Assembly: GCF_000719285.1 (NCBI RefSeq)
Contig: NZ_JOFS01000005.1
Span: forward strand, 186,001-250,000
Source of the DNA: Streptomyces bicolor
GTDB lineage: Bacteria > Actinomycetota > Actinomycetes > Streptomycetales > Streptomycetaceae
Length of the DNA stretch: 64,000 nucleotides
Direction: 5' to 3'
A program made the position numbers and the translations under genes. How positions within the stretch are numbered: the first letter of the stretch is position 1; each line of letters opens with the position of its first letter. The notes below the pieces were generated by a model that was not told the origin of the DNA, searched no databases, and saw only the letters and a program-made list of their open reading frames with translations. This document shows positions 9,275 through 17,574 of this stretch, one piece after another.

Positions 9275-9424
9275 TCGCTGTCCGTTGTGGCCTTGCGCGA
9301 GACCTACGGCGATGTCGTCGCCGTCGACGAGACGTCCATGGAGATCGCCGGTCCCTGTCCTGCCCGGCCGCTGGAGAAACACGCCGACGAGCCCGCCCGT
9401 GTCTCGGGTGAGCTCGCCGAGTAA
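9275..9424 (+). pseudogene. N-terminal fragment of a second PotA-like ABC ATPase
   Basis: Positions 9275-9346 encode SLSVVALRETYGDVVAVDET then SMEI, matching residues 25-48 of the ATPase at 2017. At DNA level I count 10 mismatches over 72 bases against 2089-2160. After that the similarity ends before the Walker A motif, and the frame runs to TAA at 9422 through an unrelated-looking E/P/A-rich tail. It is a duplication remnant, or the stump of a second transporter operon deleted here. Confidence 0.7.
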
Positions 9425-9466
9425 GCCGGGATGCCGAGGGACGATTCGCGAAGGAGGAGGTCCGCT

Positions 9467-9928
9467 GTGGACGCCATGGACGAGAAGATCATCGCGGAGC
9501 TGACCCGTAACGCCCGCGTCTCGCACTCCGAGCTGGCCGGCAAGGTGCTGCTGTCCCGCAATGCGGTGCGCCAGCGCATCGAACGGCTGGAGCGTCAGGG
9601 CCACATCGCCGGCTACACCATCGTCCGCGCAGGCGGCGACGCCGGTGATGTGGTCTCCGCGCTCGTACTCGTCTACCGCCAGGACCGTATGCGAGGCGGC
9701 GATGTCCTGGCGGCACTCAAGCGCATCCCGGAGGTCGTCATCTGCGAGATTCTCAGCGGTGACTTCGACATCATGGTGCGTCTGGAAGCGGCGTCACTGG
9801 AACGCGTGCGGAGCATCTGGGAGGACATCGCCCAGATGCCCGGTGTACGGGACACAGTCACCGCGCTCACCCTGTCCAGCGTCGTCAACCGTCGGCGAGG
9901 AGGACGGAGTTCAACGGCACCGGGGTGA
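9467..9928 (+). CDS. Lrp/AsnC family transcriptional regulator
   Basis: 153 aa. N-terminal winged helix-turn-helix (MDEKIIAELTRNARVSHSEL, then LSRNAVRQRIERLERQGHI) and a C-terminal RAM/AsnC effector domain. Start GTG 9467 is fixed by GGAGGAGG at 9453-9460, six bases upstream; an in-frame ATG at 9431 would place that site inside the gene. These proteins form octamers that sense amino acids. Its position between the oxidase/deacylase genes and the convergent dehydrogenase pair suggests it controls local amino-acid catabolism, as AsnC-type regulators do in ectoine degradation clusters (inference). Confidence 0.93.
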   Translation: MDAMDEKIIAELTRNARVSHSELAGKVLLSRNAVRQRIERLERQGHIAGYTIVRAGGDAGDVVSALVLVYRQDRMRGGDVLAALKRIPEVVICEILSGDFDIMVRLEAASLERVRSIWEDIAQMPGVRDTVTALTLSSVVNRRRGGRSSTAPG

Positions 9929-9997
9929 GCAGCGCGTCGGCAGGTCCTTGCCGGTTACCGTTCAGTGCCAGGGGGTTCGCGCTCGGTGCGGAGGCAG

Positions 9998-11428
9998 TCA
10001 CTGGACCCCGTCGGTGATGTGGTTGATGCAGACGACCTTGGGCTGGGTCATGTCCTCGAAGGCGAAGCGCACGCCTTCGCGGCCCATGCTGCCGTATTTG
10101 AATCCGCCGAACGGCATGGCGTCGAGGCGGTAGTCGGAGGAGTCGTTGATCATGACGCCGCCTGCTTCCAGCTGCCGGGCCGCGGTCAGGGCGCGGTCCA
10201 GGCGGGAGGTGAAGATGCCGGCGTGGAGGCTGTAGTCGATGGCGTTGGCCTGCTCGATGGCGTCCTCGAAGGAGGTGAACGGCTGCAGCACGACGACCGG
10301 GGCGAACACCTCCTCCTGCCAGAGCGAGCAGGTCGCCGGGACGTCTTCCAGGACGGTCGGCGTGTACAGGGCGCCGGTGGCGTGGTTGCCGCAGAGCAGT
10401 ACCGCGCCTTCGGCCACCGCCGTGTCGACCTTGGCCCGGGTGGCGGCCGCGGCCTGCTGGGTGATCATGGGGCCGATGTCGGTGCGCTCGTCGAGGGGGT
10501 CGCCGACGCGCAAGAGTTTGGTGCGGGCGACGAAGGCGTCGCGGAAGTGGTCGTAGACCTCGGCCGCGATCAGGATCCGCTGGGTGCCGATGCAGTTCTG
10601 GCCCGCGGCCCAGAACGCGCCGGAGACACACGAGGCCACGGCCTCGTCGAAGTCGGCGTCGTCCATGACGATGACCGGGGCGTTGCCGCCCAGGTCCATG
10701 GCGAGCTTCTTCAGGCCGGCCGTGCGGGAGATGGCCTCGCCGGTGGCGAATCCGCCGGTGAAGGACACCAGGCGCACGTCTGGGGCAGCCACGATCGCGG
10801 CGGCGATGCCGGCGTCGCCGTTGACGACGGTGACGATCTCCTCGGGCAGGCCGGCCTCGATGAGGGTGTCGACCAGGCGCAGCGCGGACAGCGGCGTCAG
10901 CGCGGACGGTTTGAGGATGACCGCGTTTCCGCCGGCGATGGCCGGGCCGAGCTTGTGGGCGACCAGGTTGAGGGGGTCGTTGAACGGAGTGATGGCCGCG
11001 ATGACGCCCAGCGGCTCGCGGGTGAACCAGCCCTGCCGCTTCTCCGAGCCCTCATACGAGTCGAAGGGGATGACCTCGCCGGCGCTGCGGCGTGCCTCGG
11101 CTCCGGAGAGGGACAGGGTGTTGACCGCGCGGGCGACTTCCTTGCGGGCCTGGGTGATGGTCTTGCCGGCCTCGCTGACGATCAGCTGGGCGAAGGACTC
11201 GGCGCGCCGCTCGACCAGACGGGAGGCGCGTTGCAGGACCGCGGCCCGGGAGGCGCGGGACAGCGCGGCCGCGGTGCGGCGCCCGCACCTGGCCTGCTGC
11301 AGGATGCTGCCGATGGCGCCCGCGTCGACGGTGGGCACCGAGGCGATGACCTCGCCGGTGTAGGGGTTGTGCACGGGCGTGGTGTCGGTGCCCAGTTCAA
11401 TGCCGGGGGGCACGGCGGTGTCAGACAC
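9998..11428 (-). CDS. Aldehyde dehydrogenase family protein (possible semialdehyde dehydrogenase)
   Basis: 476 aa, full-length [24 protein letters not shown] matches the cofactor-binding strand; the general-base motif reads [16 protein letters not shown] with Asp where most family members have Glu; nucleophile Cys in [13 protein letters not shown]-terminal [14 protein letters not shown]. Asp in that position and the N-D-P substitution resemble the non-phosphorylating GAPDH / lactaldehyde / phosphonoacetaldehyde dehydrogenase branch. Start overlaps the end of the homoserine dehydrogenase gene by 8 bases, so the two are translationally coupled on the minus strand. The natural suggestion is that it acts on aspartate semialdehyde; unproven. 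Confidence 0.9.
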   Translation of the reverse strand: MSDTAVPPGIELGTDTTPVHNPYTGEVIASVPTVDAGAIGSILQQARCGRRTAAALSRASRAAVLQRASRLVERRAESFAQLIVSEAGKTITQARKEVARAVNTLSLSGAEARRSAGEVIPFDSYEGSEKRQGWFTREPLGVIAAITPFNDPLNLVAHKLGPAIAGGNAVILKPSALTPLSALRLVDTLIEAGLPEEIVTVVNGDAGIAAAIVAAPDVRLVSFTGGFATGEAISRTAGLKKLAMDLGGNAPVIVMDDADFDEAVASCVSGAFWAAGQNCIGTQRILIAAEVYDHFRDAFVARTKLLRVGDPLDERTDIGPMITQQAAAATRAKVDTAVAEGAVLLCGNHATGALYTPTVLEDVPATCSLWQEEVFAPVVVLQPFTSFEDAIEQANAIDYSLHAGIFTSRLDRALTAARQLEAGGVMINDSSDYRLDAMPFGGFKYGSMGREGVRFAFEDMTQPKVVCINHITDGVQ

Positions 11429-12509
11429 TGTGAGTCTCCTGGAGAACGGGGCGTGTGGGGGCGGTGTCGTCGTCCGCGTGGCGCTGGTGGATGGCGATGA
11501 GGTCCGTCAGCAGGGCGTAGGCGGTCTCGACGCGGCCGGCGCCCGGCCCGCAGACAGTGACGGTGCCGAGGAGGTCGGTGTGGAAGGCGACCGCGTTGAC
11601 CGGACCGGAGATTCCCGCGAGCGGGTGATCGGCGGGCAGGGCGACCGGCGCGACGCGGGCATCGACGCTGCCGTCCTCGTGGCGGGTGGCGGAGCCGACC
11701 AGCTTCCAGCGCAGCCCCTTCGAGGCGGCGTCCCGCACCTCGTGGGGGGTGATCGCCTGGATGCCCTCGCGGAAGACGTCCTCGCGGCGCAGGTCGGCGC
11801 CGAGGACCTCGTTGGCCAGGATCATGACCTTGAGCTGGACGTCGTGGCCCTCGATGTCCGCGGTGGGATCGGCTTCGGCGTAACCGAGTTCCTGGGCTTC
11901 GGCGATGGCCGCCGACAGCTCGACGCCCTCTTCGAGGCGGCCGAGGATGTAGTTCGAGGTGCCGTTCATGATGCCTTGGACGCCGGTGATCTCCAGGCCG
12001 CCGAACATGCGCTCGGCGGTGCGCAGGATGGGGGTGCCGCTGAGGACCGCGCCCTCGAACTCGAAGCTGACGCCACGCTCGGCGGCCAGCCGCTTCAGCG
12101 CGCGGCCGGCGAGGGCGACCGGTCCCTTGTTGGTGGTGCACACGTGCTTGCCCGATTCCAGGGCCCAGCGCACATGGGAGAGGGCGGGCTCGCCGTCGGT
12201 GGGGTTGGTGAACGTCGCCTCCACGACGATGTCGGCCGGCACCTCGCGGATCACCCACTCGTTGCGCGGATCCGCGCTGCCGCCGGCAAGGCCCGCGAAG
12301 CTCAGCTCCCCGGACTCGGCGGCCAGCAGCGGCGCCAGATCAATGCCGTCGGTGTCCACCAGGGAACCGGCCCGCAGGTCGGTGATCGCCACCACCCGCA
12401 GGGCGAAGCCCAGCTCCTTGGCCAGGCGGTCCCCGCTCTGGGATATGAGCTCGGCGAGCGCGCGGTTGACGCCGCCGAATCCGATGAGGGCGAGATCGTA
12501 TCGGCCCAT
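11421..12509 (-). CDS. Homoserine dehydrogenase-type NAD(P) oxidoreductase
   Basis: 362 aa, single-domain, no ACT domain. N-terminal Rossmann motif [26 protein letters not shown] carries the conserved active-site Lys region; [15 protein letters not shown] and [16 protein letters not shown] are the homoserine-dehydrogenase signature. It interconverts aspartate semialdehyde and homoserine. Being without ThrB/ThrC/LysC and fused operonically to an aldehyde dehydrogenase, it may run in the oxidative, catabolic direction. Ribosome site AAGGAG lies just upstream of the start on the minus strand (near 12519-12524). Confidence 0.9.
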   Translation of the reverse strand: MGRYDLALIGFGGVNRALAELISQSGDRLAKELGFALRVVAITDLRAGSLVDTDGIDLAPLLAAESGELSFAGLAGGSADPRNEWVIREVPADIVVEATFTNPTDGEPALSHVRWALESGKHVCTTNKGPVALAGRALKRLAAERGVSFEFEGAVLSGTPILRTAERMFGGLEITGVQGIMNGTSNYILGRLEEGVELSAAIAEAQELGYAEADPTADIEGHDVQLKVMILANEVLGADLRREDVFREGIQAITPHEVRDAASKGLRWKLVGSATRHEDGSVDARVAPVALPADHPLAGISGPVNAVAFHTDLLGTVTVCGPGAGRVETAYALLTDLIAIHQRHADDDTAPTRPVLQETHSV

Positions 12510-12737
12510 GAGATCGCTCCTTCACAGTCCGCCGCCTTCACGGTGCGGCTGCTCAGAGCCTCGCTTCCCTGCCTGTCACCTGCTCCATGCCGCAACGACC
12601 ACCCGGCATGCCGATCTGCACGGTGGCGATGACGATTCGCCCACCCCAGGCCCGGTGGGACCGGATCGTTCCAGCCGAAGGTGGAGGGCTGGGGACGACG
12701 ATTCCCCCACCCTCATCGCGAAGCAGGGCTAAAACCG

Positions 12738-12896
12738 TCAGTGGTCCGCTTCCGCGCCGCCCGTACGCTCCGGGCGGCGCGGCAGCAGACCCACCGCCAG
12801 GGCCGGTATCGCGGCGAGGACCAGCCAGGGCACGGCGGCCGGGAGCCCCAGGTCGAGCAGGGAGCCGGTGGCATAGCTGCCGACGAGGACGATCAG
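12738..12896 (-). pseudogene. C-terminal stump of an MFS transporter
   Basis: The minus strand reads LIVLVGSYATGSLLDLGLPA, then a second hydrophobic helix VPWLVLAAIPALAVGLLP and a charged tail, ending with TGA at 12738. That is the last ~50 residues (final two membrane helices) of a major-facilitator protein. A stop codon lies eight codons upstream in frame, so the rest is gone. Confidence 0.6.
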
Positions 12897-12965
12897 GCCC
12901 CCAGGCGGGCTTGAGTTCTAGTGGTCGTTGCAACACCCCAGTTCAAGGGGTGCGATCCACTCCAC

Positions 12966-13073
12966 GTGGACACCGCGGCCTGGCTGCTCTCGCCCTCGGC
13001 CGCACACCCGTTGGGCACGGATTCGCTCGGTCGGGATCTGCTGGCCCGCCCACGGCGCGCGGCGGGCCACTGA
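12966..13073 (+). pseudogene. Fragment of a peptide/nickel ABC permease (DppC-like)
   Basis: 36 codons ending in TGA at 13071. SAAHPLGTDSLGRDLLAR is the highly conserved segment found near the N-terminus of DppC/OppC permeases, just before membrane helix 2. Nothing else of the permease is present. A companion fragment of a Dpp substrate-binding protein lies at 43575-43893. Confidence 0.6.
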
Positions 13074-13135
13074 ATGGCGACCCCTCGCCGAGCACGAGGC
13101 GATCTTCGATGCCCTCCCCTTCGGCACGACAGGGC

Positions 13136-15445
13136 CTAGTCCCTCAAGATGCGCCACCGGTTGTCGGCGGTGCCGTCGTCCGAGTCCTGGACTGCGAACG
13201 CGCCGACAGCTCTGGAGTTGTTCGCGATGGCGAGCAACTTGCCGCTGTTCACGTTGCGGATCTTGTAGGTCCCGTCTCCCTGCTCGAGCAGCGTCCACTT
13301 GTGGTCGGCGGTGCCGTTGTCCGACCACTGCAGGACGGTCGCGCCGTCTGCCGTGGACATGCCCAAGACGCCGAGCACCTTGCCGCTGTGGGCGTTGCGG
13401 AAGCGGACCGCGTTTCCGTCGGTGATCATTTGCCAGTCGTGGTCGGCGGTGCCCGAGTCGTGCCACTGCAGAGCGCGGCCACCGTCGGCCGTGGACATGT
13501 CCTGTATGCCGAGCACAAGACCGCTGGCCACGTTGGCGAGACGGACCGTGCCGCTGGTGTTCCAGTAGACGGTGTAGTTGTGGCCGTGCGCGTCGTGGAA
13601 CGGGCCCAGGTTGACGGTGGAGCCGTTGGCCGTGGCGGTGAAGGCGAGCGAACTGCTACTGGTCCGTCTGATCGAGGACGTGGTCAGCGTCGGGAGGGAG
13701 TTGAGCGCGGAGTCGCCGTAGTTGCCGGACAGGACCACCGGGCCGTAGGTGATCGCGGTGACGTGCGGATTGTCGTTGGCCGCTCGCATGATGACCCGCA
13801 TGGGCAGGCGGACGGTGACCGTGTCGCCGGAGGCCCAGGAGCGGTTCAGGGTGGCGTAGCTGCCGGGGGTGGTGGTGATGTTCTGCGCCGCACCGTTGAC
13901 GGTGATGGTGGCCCCGGTGGTCCAGCTCGGGATGCGGATGCGCATCGCCCAGGTTCCGCTTACGTTCCCGGTGACCTGCAGGGTCGTGGTGTCGCTGTTC
14001 GGGTACGACGTGGTCTGGGTGACCGTGATTCCGCGCTCTGACCAGTTGAGCACCGAGGGGACGAACAGGTTCACGATCAGCGTGTTGTCACTGCGGAAGT
14101 AGATGGAGTCCATCAGCCTGGTGTGCATCTCCAGGCCCGTGCCCTGGCAGCACCAGAAGGTGCCGTAGTCGGTGCTCCAGGTGCCACCGCCCCACGCCGG
14201 GCCCACACCGCGTCGGCCTCCCGGGTTGAGCGGGGTGAAGTAGGTGACGTGGCCGTGGTCGTCGGCCGGGTTCTGCTGGCCGATCATCTGGTTCAGCCAC
14301 GCCCGCTCGTAGTAGTCGAACAGCTCGACCCGGTTCGGCTCCAGCGCGAACAACTCCCGGGTGAGGGAGAGCATGTTGAAGGTGTTGCAGCTTTCGCACG
14401 TGTCCTTGTTCAGGAAGCCGGCGATGGCGTTCGGGGCGCGGAAATGCTCCGCCTGGCTGTTGCCGCCGATGGCGTAGGTGTGCGAATTGACGGTGATGTT
14501 CCAGGCGTTGGTGGCTATGTCCCGGTAGCGGGTGGTGCCGGTGGCCTTGTACTCCCGGGCGGCCCCGATCCACTTGGGCACCTGGGTGTTGGCGTGCAGT
14601 CCGTTGAGCTGGTCCTGGTTGGACGCCAGCGGGTCGAACACCGCGGCGTGGTCGAACCGCCGGGCGGCGGTGAGCCAGCGCGCGTCGCCTGTCTGCTGGT
14701 AGAGATCGGTCAGCACGGTGTTCATGCCGCCGAACTCGGTCTGCAGCATGGCCTGCATCTGCTGGGCGGTCAGCCGGCCGGTGCGCCAGTCGACCCATCC
14801 CGCCAGGGCGAGCAGCACATCGCGGGCTTGGGTGCTGCCGATGTGGCGCCACACGTCCAGCAGGCCGACGAGGGTCTTGTGGATGGTGTAGTACGGCACA
14901 TTGCCGTTGCTCAGGGTCCGCTGCTCGAGAGCGGTGAAGTCGGACTCGGGGTAGCCGGAGAGGTACCCGGCGTTGAAACCGGCGGCGCTGTTGTTGGCCT
15001 GGCACTTGGCCAACTCCGCCACCATGTAGGTGGCCTTGTCCCGGCAGGTGGTGTCCCCGGTCACGGCGTACAGCTGCGCCCATGCCGTGAGGAAGTGCCC
15101 TTGGACATGGGTACGGAAGGGGAAGTCCGGTGCGTCCCAGCCGCCGGTGGCGGCCGCGCCGTTGGTGGACAGCTTGTGGTTGGCGCGGAAGTTGTACAGC
15201 AGCCGGTCGACATCGACGAACCGCAGGTAGTTGCGCGTACGGTCCTGGTTGTCCAGCCACCGGCTCGCGGTGAGCCGGACCTGGCCGAGTTCGAAGGGGT
15301 GCGCCAAGACCCCGCTGTCGGCCCTCGCGGGAGGAACGGCCGCCGCGTGGGCGGGAGAACTGCCGATGAAGGATCCGGTGGCAGACGCGGCGGCGGTGGC
15401 CCCGGCTACTTGCAGGAGGCGCCGTCTGCTGACGGAGGAAGACAT
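13136..15445 (-). CDS. Secreted GH127 beta-L-arabinofuranosidase with RICIN-type lectin domain
   Basis: 769 aa. Tat signal SRRRLLQVAGATAAA, cleavage near AHA-AA. The GH127 barrel carries the zinc/thiolate site of that family: C350-E351-S352-C353 and W431-C432-C433, equivalent to the E-x-C and Cys-Cys of the bifidobacterial enzyme HypBA1, where one Cys is the nucleophile. From about residue 620 a beta-trefoil of three repeats follows, each closing with a Q/D-x-W-type motif (DHDWQ, DHKW, DNRW), i.e. a carbohydrate-binding RICIN/CBM13 domain. It should release L-arabinose from beta-linked arabinofuranosides outside the cell. It lies 67 bases after the GH43 gene on the same strand, probably one operon. 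Stop TAG at 13136. Confidence 0.92.
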   Translation of the reverse strand: MSSSVSRRRLLQVAGATAAASATGSFIGSSPAHAAAVPPARADSGVLAHPFELGQVRLTASRWLDNQDRTRNYLRFVDVDRLLYNFRANHKLSTNGAAATGGWDAPDFPFRTHVQGHFLTAWAQLYAVTGDTTCRDKATYMVAELAKCQANNSAAGFNAGYLSGYPESDFTALEQRTLSNGNVPYYTIHKTLVGLLDVWRHIGSTQARDVLLALAGWVDWRTGRLTAQQMQAMLQTEFGGMNTVLTDLYQQTGDARWLTAARRFDHAAVFDPLASNQDQLNGLHANTQVPKWIGAAREYKATGTTRYRDIATNAWNITVNSHTYAIGGNSQAEHFRAPNAIAGFLNKDTCESCNTFNMLSLTRELFALEPNRVELFDYYERAWLNQMIGQQNPADDHGHVTYFTPLNPGGRRGVGPAWGGGTWSTDYGTFWCCQGTGLEMHTRLMDSIYFRSDNTLIVNLFVPSVLNWSERGITVTQTTSYPNSDTTTLQVTGNVSGTWAMRIRIPSWTTGATITVNGAAQNITTTPGSYATLNRSWASGDTVTVRLPMRVIMRAANDNPHVTAITYGPVVLSGNYGDSALNSLPTLTTSSIRRTSSSSLAFTATANGSTVNLGPFHDAHGHNYTVYWNTSGTVRLANVASGLVLGIQDMSTADGGRALQWHDSGTADHDWQMITDGNAVRFRNAHSGKVLGVLGMSTADGATVLQWSDNGTADHKWTLLEQGDGTYKIRNVNSGKLLAIANNSRAVGAFAVQDSDDGTADNRWRILRD

Positions 15446-15512
15446 CTTGCACCCTTTCGTGACGAGAGAGTCCGTCGAAGCGGCCCGAGGGGTAGCAGGC
15501 CGCGGTTGTGGC

Positions 15513-16973
15513 TCACTGGGTGTAGAAGGTGGCGTCGGCCCGGTCGGTCGCCGTGCTGAGAGCCTGGACTCTCAGCAGGTAGTCGTAGTGGCGGACGTAG
15601 CGGCCCGGGAGGTTGTACGACTCGTACGAGACGCCGGCGGAGTCCGCGAGGCCGGCCCGGGCGGTGAAGGAGGCGTCACCGGCGAACAGCGACGTCCCGT
15701 CGTTCTTCTGCACCCACACCTCGTAGTTCTTGTGGCGCAGGAAGTAGCCGGGGAAGTTGGCCGACTCCAGGGAGACGGTGCCGCTGCCGGCGAGACCGGT
15801 GACCACACGGAACTGCGAGTCGGCCAGCGGGGAGACGTTGGGCTCGATCCTGGCGCGGTACTCCCAGTGCCGGATGAACCGGTCGGGGAAGTTGTACGAG
15901 GAGAGCCGGATCGGGGTGAGGCCGTCGGCGACCGGGATGCCGAAGTCGGGTGTGCCGTCGGCCTTCCAGTAGATCTTCTGGACGCGGGTGCGGCGGTTGG
16001 GGTCGTTGAGCGGGGCACCGCTGATGTCCCTGTAGCTGCGGTCGTGGTAAACGAGGATGTCCGACTTGCCGTCCTCGGAGACCGTGAACTGGTTGTGCCC
16101 GGGGCCGTACTGGCTGGTGGCGGCGTTGCTGGCGAAGACCGGGCCGGAGCTCTTGGCCCACGACGACGCGCTGAGCAGGTCGGCCGAGGCGGACGCGGTC
16201 AGCAGGCCCATGCAGTAGTTGGCGTCGGTGGCGCTGGCCGAGAAGGTCATGAAGACCTTGCCGCCCCGCTGGATCACGGCCGGGCCCTCGTTGACCGTCT
16301 CGCCTCCGGCGGTCTCCCACGAGGCGGTCGGCCGGCTGACCATGACCGGTGTGCCGGTGATGGTCCACGGGCCGGACATCCGCGCCAGGTAGATGTTGGT
16401 GCCGCGGCCGACGGCCGGGTCGTGCTGCGCCCAGGAGAGGTAGCGGGTGCCGTTGACGGCGAAGGTCGTCGCGTCCAGGGAGAAGGTGTCCAGCGGCAGC
16501 GCGATACGGCCCTTCTCCGTCCAGGTGCCCGTGATCGGGTTCGCGGCGGTGCACTCCAGGACGTAGGGCCGGATCCTCCAGATGTCGTTCGCGGCGCCGG
16601 CGGCGAAGTAGATGTACCACTTGCCGTCGATGAAGTGGATCTCCGGGGCCCAGATGTGGGCGCCCATCTCACCGGTGGCGTGCTTGGTCCAGATGGTCGT
16701 CTCGGGGGCCGACGTGAGCCCTTGGATCGTGGTGGCGCGGCGCAGCACGATGCGGTCGTATGCCGGAACCGTGGCGGTGAAGTAGTAGAAGCCGTCCGTG
16801 TGTTTGTAGATGTGCGGGTCGGCCCGCTGCTCGGCGATGGTGTTCGTGTATGTGACACCGGGTGACGCGGGCACGGCGGCGTGGGCGGTACCGGCCGAGA
16901 CGCCGGTGACGGTGGCGGCGGCCGAGCCGGCGATCATGCCGAGGACCGTTCGACGGGTGAGCGCAGGTCTCAC
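15513..16973 (-). CDS. Secreted GH43 arabinofuranosidase/arabinanase with AbfB (CBM42) domain
   Basis: 486 aa. Tat-like signal (LTRRTVLGMIAGSAAATVTG) ending AHA. Five-blade GH43 domain with general base D52 in RADPHIY, WAPEIHFIDGKWYIYFAAG (blade 2) and NEGPAVI carrying the acid Glu. From about residue 335 the C-terminal ~150 residues are an AbfB domain: three repeats of the form SYNFPDRFIRHWEYRARI / ANFPGYFLRHKNYEVWV / YNLPGRYVRHYDYLLRV, which bind arabinose side chains. First gene of a minus-strand pair with GH127; a palindrome lies 62 bases upstream of its start. Confidence 0.93.
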   Translation of the reverse strand: MRPALTRRTVLGMIAGSAAATVTGVSAGTAHAAVPASPGVTYTNTIAEQRADPHIYKHTDGFYYFTATVPAYDRIVLRRATTIQGLTSAPETTIWTKHATGEMGAHIWAPEIHFIDGKWYIYFAAGAANDIWRIRPYVLECTAANPITGTWTEKGRIALPLDTFSLDATTFAVNGTRYLSWAQHDPAVGRGTNIYLARMSGPWTITGTPVMVSRPTASWETAGGETVNEGPAVIQRGGKVFMTFSASATDANYCMGLLTASASADLLSASSWAKSSGPVFASNAATSQYGPGHNQFTVSEDGKSDILVYHDRSYRDISGAPLNDPNRRTRVQKIYWKADGTPDFGIPVADGLTPIRLSSYNFPDRFIRHWEYRARIEPNVSPLADSQFRVVTGLAGSGTVSLESANFPGYFLRHKNYEVWVQKNDGTSLFAGDASFTARAGLADSAGVSYESYNLPGRYVRHYDYLLRVQALSTATDRADATFYTQ

Positions 16974-17034
16974 GGAGTACTCCCTCTGGTGCTGGTGGTG
17001 CGGAGATACCGTCTGTCACAGCAGTTCGATATTT

Positions 17035-17047
17035 CGAACTCCGTTCG
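17035..17047. promoter_or_regulatory. Candidate operator, arabinan cluster, copy 1
   Basis: Perfect inverted repeat CGAAC-TCC-GTTCG in the upstream region of the minus-strand GH43 gene. The flanks TATT and GTAAA are shared with copy 2 when read on the opposite strand; about 25 of 32 aligned bases agree. Confidence 0.6.
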
Positions 17048-17243
17048 TAAACTCGGCCAGAAGATAGGTTCTGCACCTGTCCCGGTCAACACTTCCGTCA
17101 CAAAAGGAAGGCGGAGGTCCTGATCGCCCGGCCTCGTCACTTGGGCGTTCGCCGCCACGCTCAGTCTTTTCAGGTTCGAGGGATTGGGGGTGTCGGATGT
17201 ATTGACGCCCCCTGTCTCCCCTCTTAGTGTCTGCTCGATCTTA

Positions 17244-17256
17244 CGAACAGCGTTCG
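17244..17256. promoter_or_regulatory. Candidate operator, arabinan cluster, copy 2
   Basis: Perfect inverted repeat CGAAC-AGC-GTTCG, in inverted orientation relative to copy 1 and 209 bases away. It lies upstream of the plus-strand GH43 gene. The arrangement suggests one repressor controlling both divergent transcripts; no regulator gene is adjacent. Confidence 0.6.
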
Positions 17257-17574
17257 ATATACCGTACAGCTCGGTTGAGTGGCCAGCGAGTTGGCTCGAC
17301 CGCCGCTGATATCGCTGTACTCCGAAGGCTGCCGGTCCCGGACGAGAGAGAAACAGGAGGCACACGGATCGGCAATCGTGTGCCCAGTCCCGCCGCCACC
17401 ACGGCGAAACACACCGCACACGGAAGACATACCGACACCCGGACCCAGCAGGCCCCTTCCGCGTCGTGCCCGCAGCCAGTCCTGTGCTGCCGGCACCAAG
17501 ACCGAGCTTCCCCCGTCACCTTGATGTCACCTCTCCGCCCGGTGGTGGGCTTAACAGAACGACAGGAGATGTAC
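17257..17574. other. Leader between operator 2 and second GH43 gene
   Basis: 318 bases without a convincing gene. Open frames here are shadows. The real start downstream is fixed by AGGAG at 17564-17568. A long 5' leader is possible; I see no clear riboswitch fold. Confidence 0.4.
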
